Source: Candidatus Competibacteraceae bacterium
Lineage (GTDB): Bacteria; Pseudomonadota; Gammaproteobacteria; Competibacterales; Competibacteraceae
Assembly: GCA_007120095.1 (NCBI GenBank)
Contig: SKOM01000092.1
Span: 1 to 5,279 of the forward strand
Length of the DNA stretch: 5,279 nt
Direction: 5' to 3'
The notes under the pieces are model-generated. The model searched no databases, was not told the origin of the DNA, and saw only the letters and a list, made by a program, of their open reading frames with translations. The translations under genes were made by a program, and so were the position numbers. Positions 4,872 to 5,279 of the stretch are shown here, in pieces. Position 1 is the stretch's first letter; every line of letters starts with the position of its first letter.

Positions 4872-5084
4872 CAATCGCTGATCTTGTTGGACGAGGTTCG
4901 TCGCCTCATGCGGCTCAAATATCATTCGCGGCATACCGAACGTGCGTAGTTCGAGTGCATCAAGCCGTTGGTGACGTTTCATCAACTGACTCAACGAGCT
5001 GATCAGTTTGAACACCACGAGGCCAAGATCGAAGCGTTTTTAAGCGATCTGGCGACCGAGCGCAAGGCGGCCTCTAACCATTAG
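4872..5084 (+). pseudogene. intI: Integron integrase (IntI) N-terminal relic, interrupted and truncated
   Basis: A single frame from 4872 to the TAG at 5082-5084 encodes the SAM-like N-terminal DNA-binding domain of an integron-type tyrosine recombinase. DEVRRLMRLKYHSRHTER is at 4890-4943, then an in-frame TAG at 4947-4949 where relatives have a tyrosine, then FECIKPLVTFH and AKIEAFLSDLATERKAAS up to about 5075. Both halves are in the same frame, so TAG is a point nonsense change (TAT or TAC to TAG). The frame ends at the place where relatives continue with 'TQNQAL...LFLY'. The whole catalytic domain with its R-H-R-Y residues is gone. A stop (TAA, 4869-4871) lies just before; PPKL in another frame at about 4853-4864 may be the displaced N-terminus. 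The gene diverges from the cassettes, as intI should. Confidence 0.8.
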
Positions 5085-5091
5085 ATTTCCA

Positions 5092-5152
5092 TGCACAGGC
5101 AACAACAGGGCGAGTCGCTATACTATCAGAATAGCCAGCGTTATCCTGTGCA
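5092..5152. repeat. TGCACAGG/CCTGTGCA inverted repeat around the ligase promoter region
   Basis: TGCACAGG at 5092-5099 and CCTGTGCA at 5145-5152 are exact inverted copies of 8 bp, 45 bp apart. The best -10-like sequence (TATACT, 5119-5124) sits between them. This spacing could suit a dimeric regulator binding two sites, or mark an old insertion edge next to the integrase breakpoint. Confidence 0.4.
5119..5124 (+). promoter_or_regulatory. Possible -10 box for the ligase gene
   Basis: TATACT differs from the consensus by one base and lies 66 nt before the ATG at 5191. No good -35 is seen at 16-18 nt upstream, so an activator would be needed or the match is chance. Confidence 0.3.
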
Positions 5153-5190
5153 GGCTATGCTCACGTTTTACCGTCAATCCAAGGAAAATT

Positions 5191-5279
5191 ATGGCAACTA
5201 CTGATCTGCTGCATCACCTCATTCAGAACTCTGCCGAACGTGATCCCGATGGGGCTGCCCTCAGCCATGCGGCCACGAC
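5191..5279 (+). CDS. AMP-forming acyl-CoA ligase/synthetase, N-terminus (partial)
   Basis: Only 29 codons are in the window. The peptide LLHHLIQNSAERDPDGAALS follows the common opening of ANL-superfamily enzymes ('LLHxLLxxSAxRxPDxxAL'), which activate a carboxylate as acyl-AMP and load it on CoA or a carrier protein. The ATG is well supported by AAGGA at 5181-5185, five bases upstream. The AMP-binding motifs lie beyond the window, so substrate and subtype cannot be told. Similar openings occur in ligases of exosortase/exopolysaccharide loci, which would fit a nearby methyltransferase, but this is a guess. It starts about 107 bp after the integrase relic ends and appears to be the resident chromosomal gene on that side. 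Confidence 0.6.
   Translation, partial: MATTDLLHHLIQNSAERDPDGAALSHAAT

Larger units (their letters stand above)
2586..5084 (-). mobile_element. Decayed integron: dead intI plus three cassettes on the opposite strand
   Basis: The block contains an integron-integrase N-terminal relic on + (4872-5084), a candidate attI junction at 4831-4840, and three attC sites all in minus orientation (4284-4383, 4016-4075, 2586-2644), each at the 3' end of minus-strand coding sequence. Divergent integrase and cassettes is the standard integron layout. Cassette boundaries are internally consistent: GTTCGAG at 4022-4016 opens cassette 3 and its complement CTCGAAC (2644-2638) is the R'' that closes it. GTTATGC (4290-4284) opens cassette 2 and GCGTAAC (4075-4069) closes it with one wobble. 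Because the integrase lacks its catalytic domain, excision and insertion would need an integrase supplied in trans. The left limit is set at the end of attC-C; older cassettes may have extended further left. Confidence 0.8.

Noticed and set aside
4814..5002. 62-codon + frame across the integrase relic
   Set aside because: The integrase similarity is in a different frame. At most its PPKL segment may be the displaced integrase N-terminus.

Overview
The window comes from a bacterial chromosome, most likely an environmental gammaproteobacterium. The 3' end of a glycine-cleavage P-protein, a CCCTCTCCC-type intergenic palindrome common in that class, and a chromosomal-integron style cassette region all point that way. 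The species cannot be named from this sequence.

Layout: (1) 1-239 is the C-terminus of gcvP on the + strand. (2) 258-314 is an intergenic palindrome lying between convergent genes. (3) 344-1090 (-) is a class I SAM methyltransferase. (4) 1091-1525 is AT-rich and holds no gene I can support. (5) 1526-1876 (+) is the C-terminal stub of a TnpB-type IS605-family protein. (6) 1945-2460 (+) is an ArsN2-like GNAT acetyltransferase whose C-terminal tail is read through an attC-like arm. (7) 2586-5084 is, as I read it, a decayed integron. (8) 5191-5279 (+) is the start of a probable AMP-forming acyl-CoA ligase.

The integron is the main result. At 4872-5084 (+) lies the N-terminal domain of an integron-type tyrosine recombinase, broken by an in-frame TAG and cut off before any catalytic residue. 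Running away from it on the opposite strand, as integron cassettes do, are three cassette-like units. Cassette 1 holds a 72-aa conserved small protein (4378-4596), overlapped by a second small reading frame (4523-4768), and ends in attC-A (4284-4383). Cassette 2 holds a putative HigA-like antitoxin relic (4070-4210) with an upstream palindromic operator-like element, and ends in attC-B (4016-4075). Cassette 3 is bicistronic: an AAC(6')-like GNAT acetyltransferase (3435-3944) overlaps a SAM methyltransferase (2653-3438) by ATGA, and the unit ends in attC-C (2586-2644).

The attC calls rest on visible architecture: complementary R''/R' boxes, 5-6 nt unpaired spacers, L boxes with one extra base, and stop codons falling inside R''. 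A further check is that the 5' boundary of a cassette matches the R'' box at its own 3' end: GTTCGAG with CTCGAAC for cassette 3, and GTTATGC with GCGTAAC (one G-T wobble) for cassette 2. With the integrase dead, the array is probably frozen, and any expression depends on promoters inside the cassettes or near the former attI. The two chromosomal genes flanking the block (the methyltransferase at 344-1090 and the ligase at 5191) read away from it in opposite directions.
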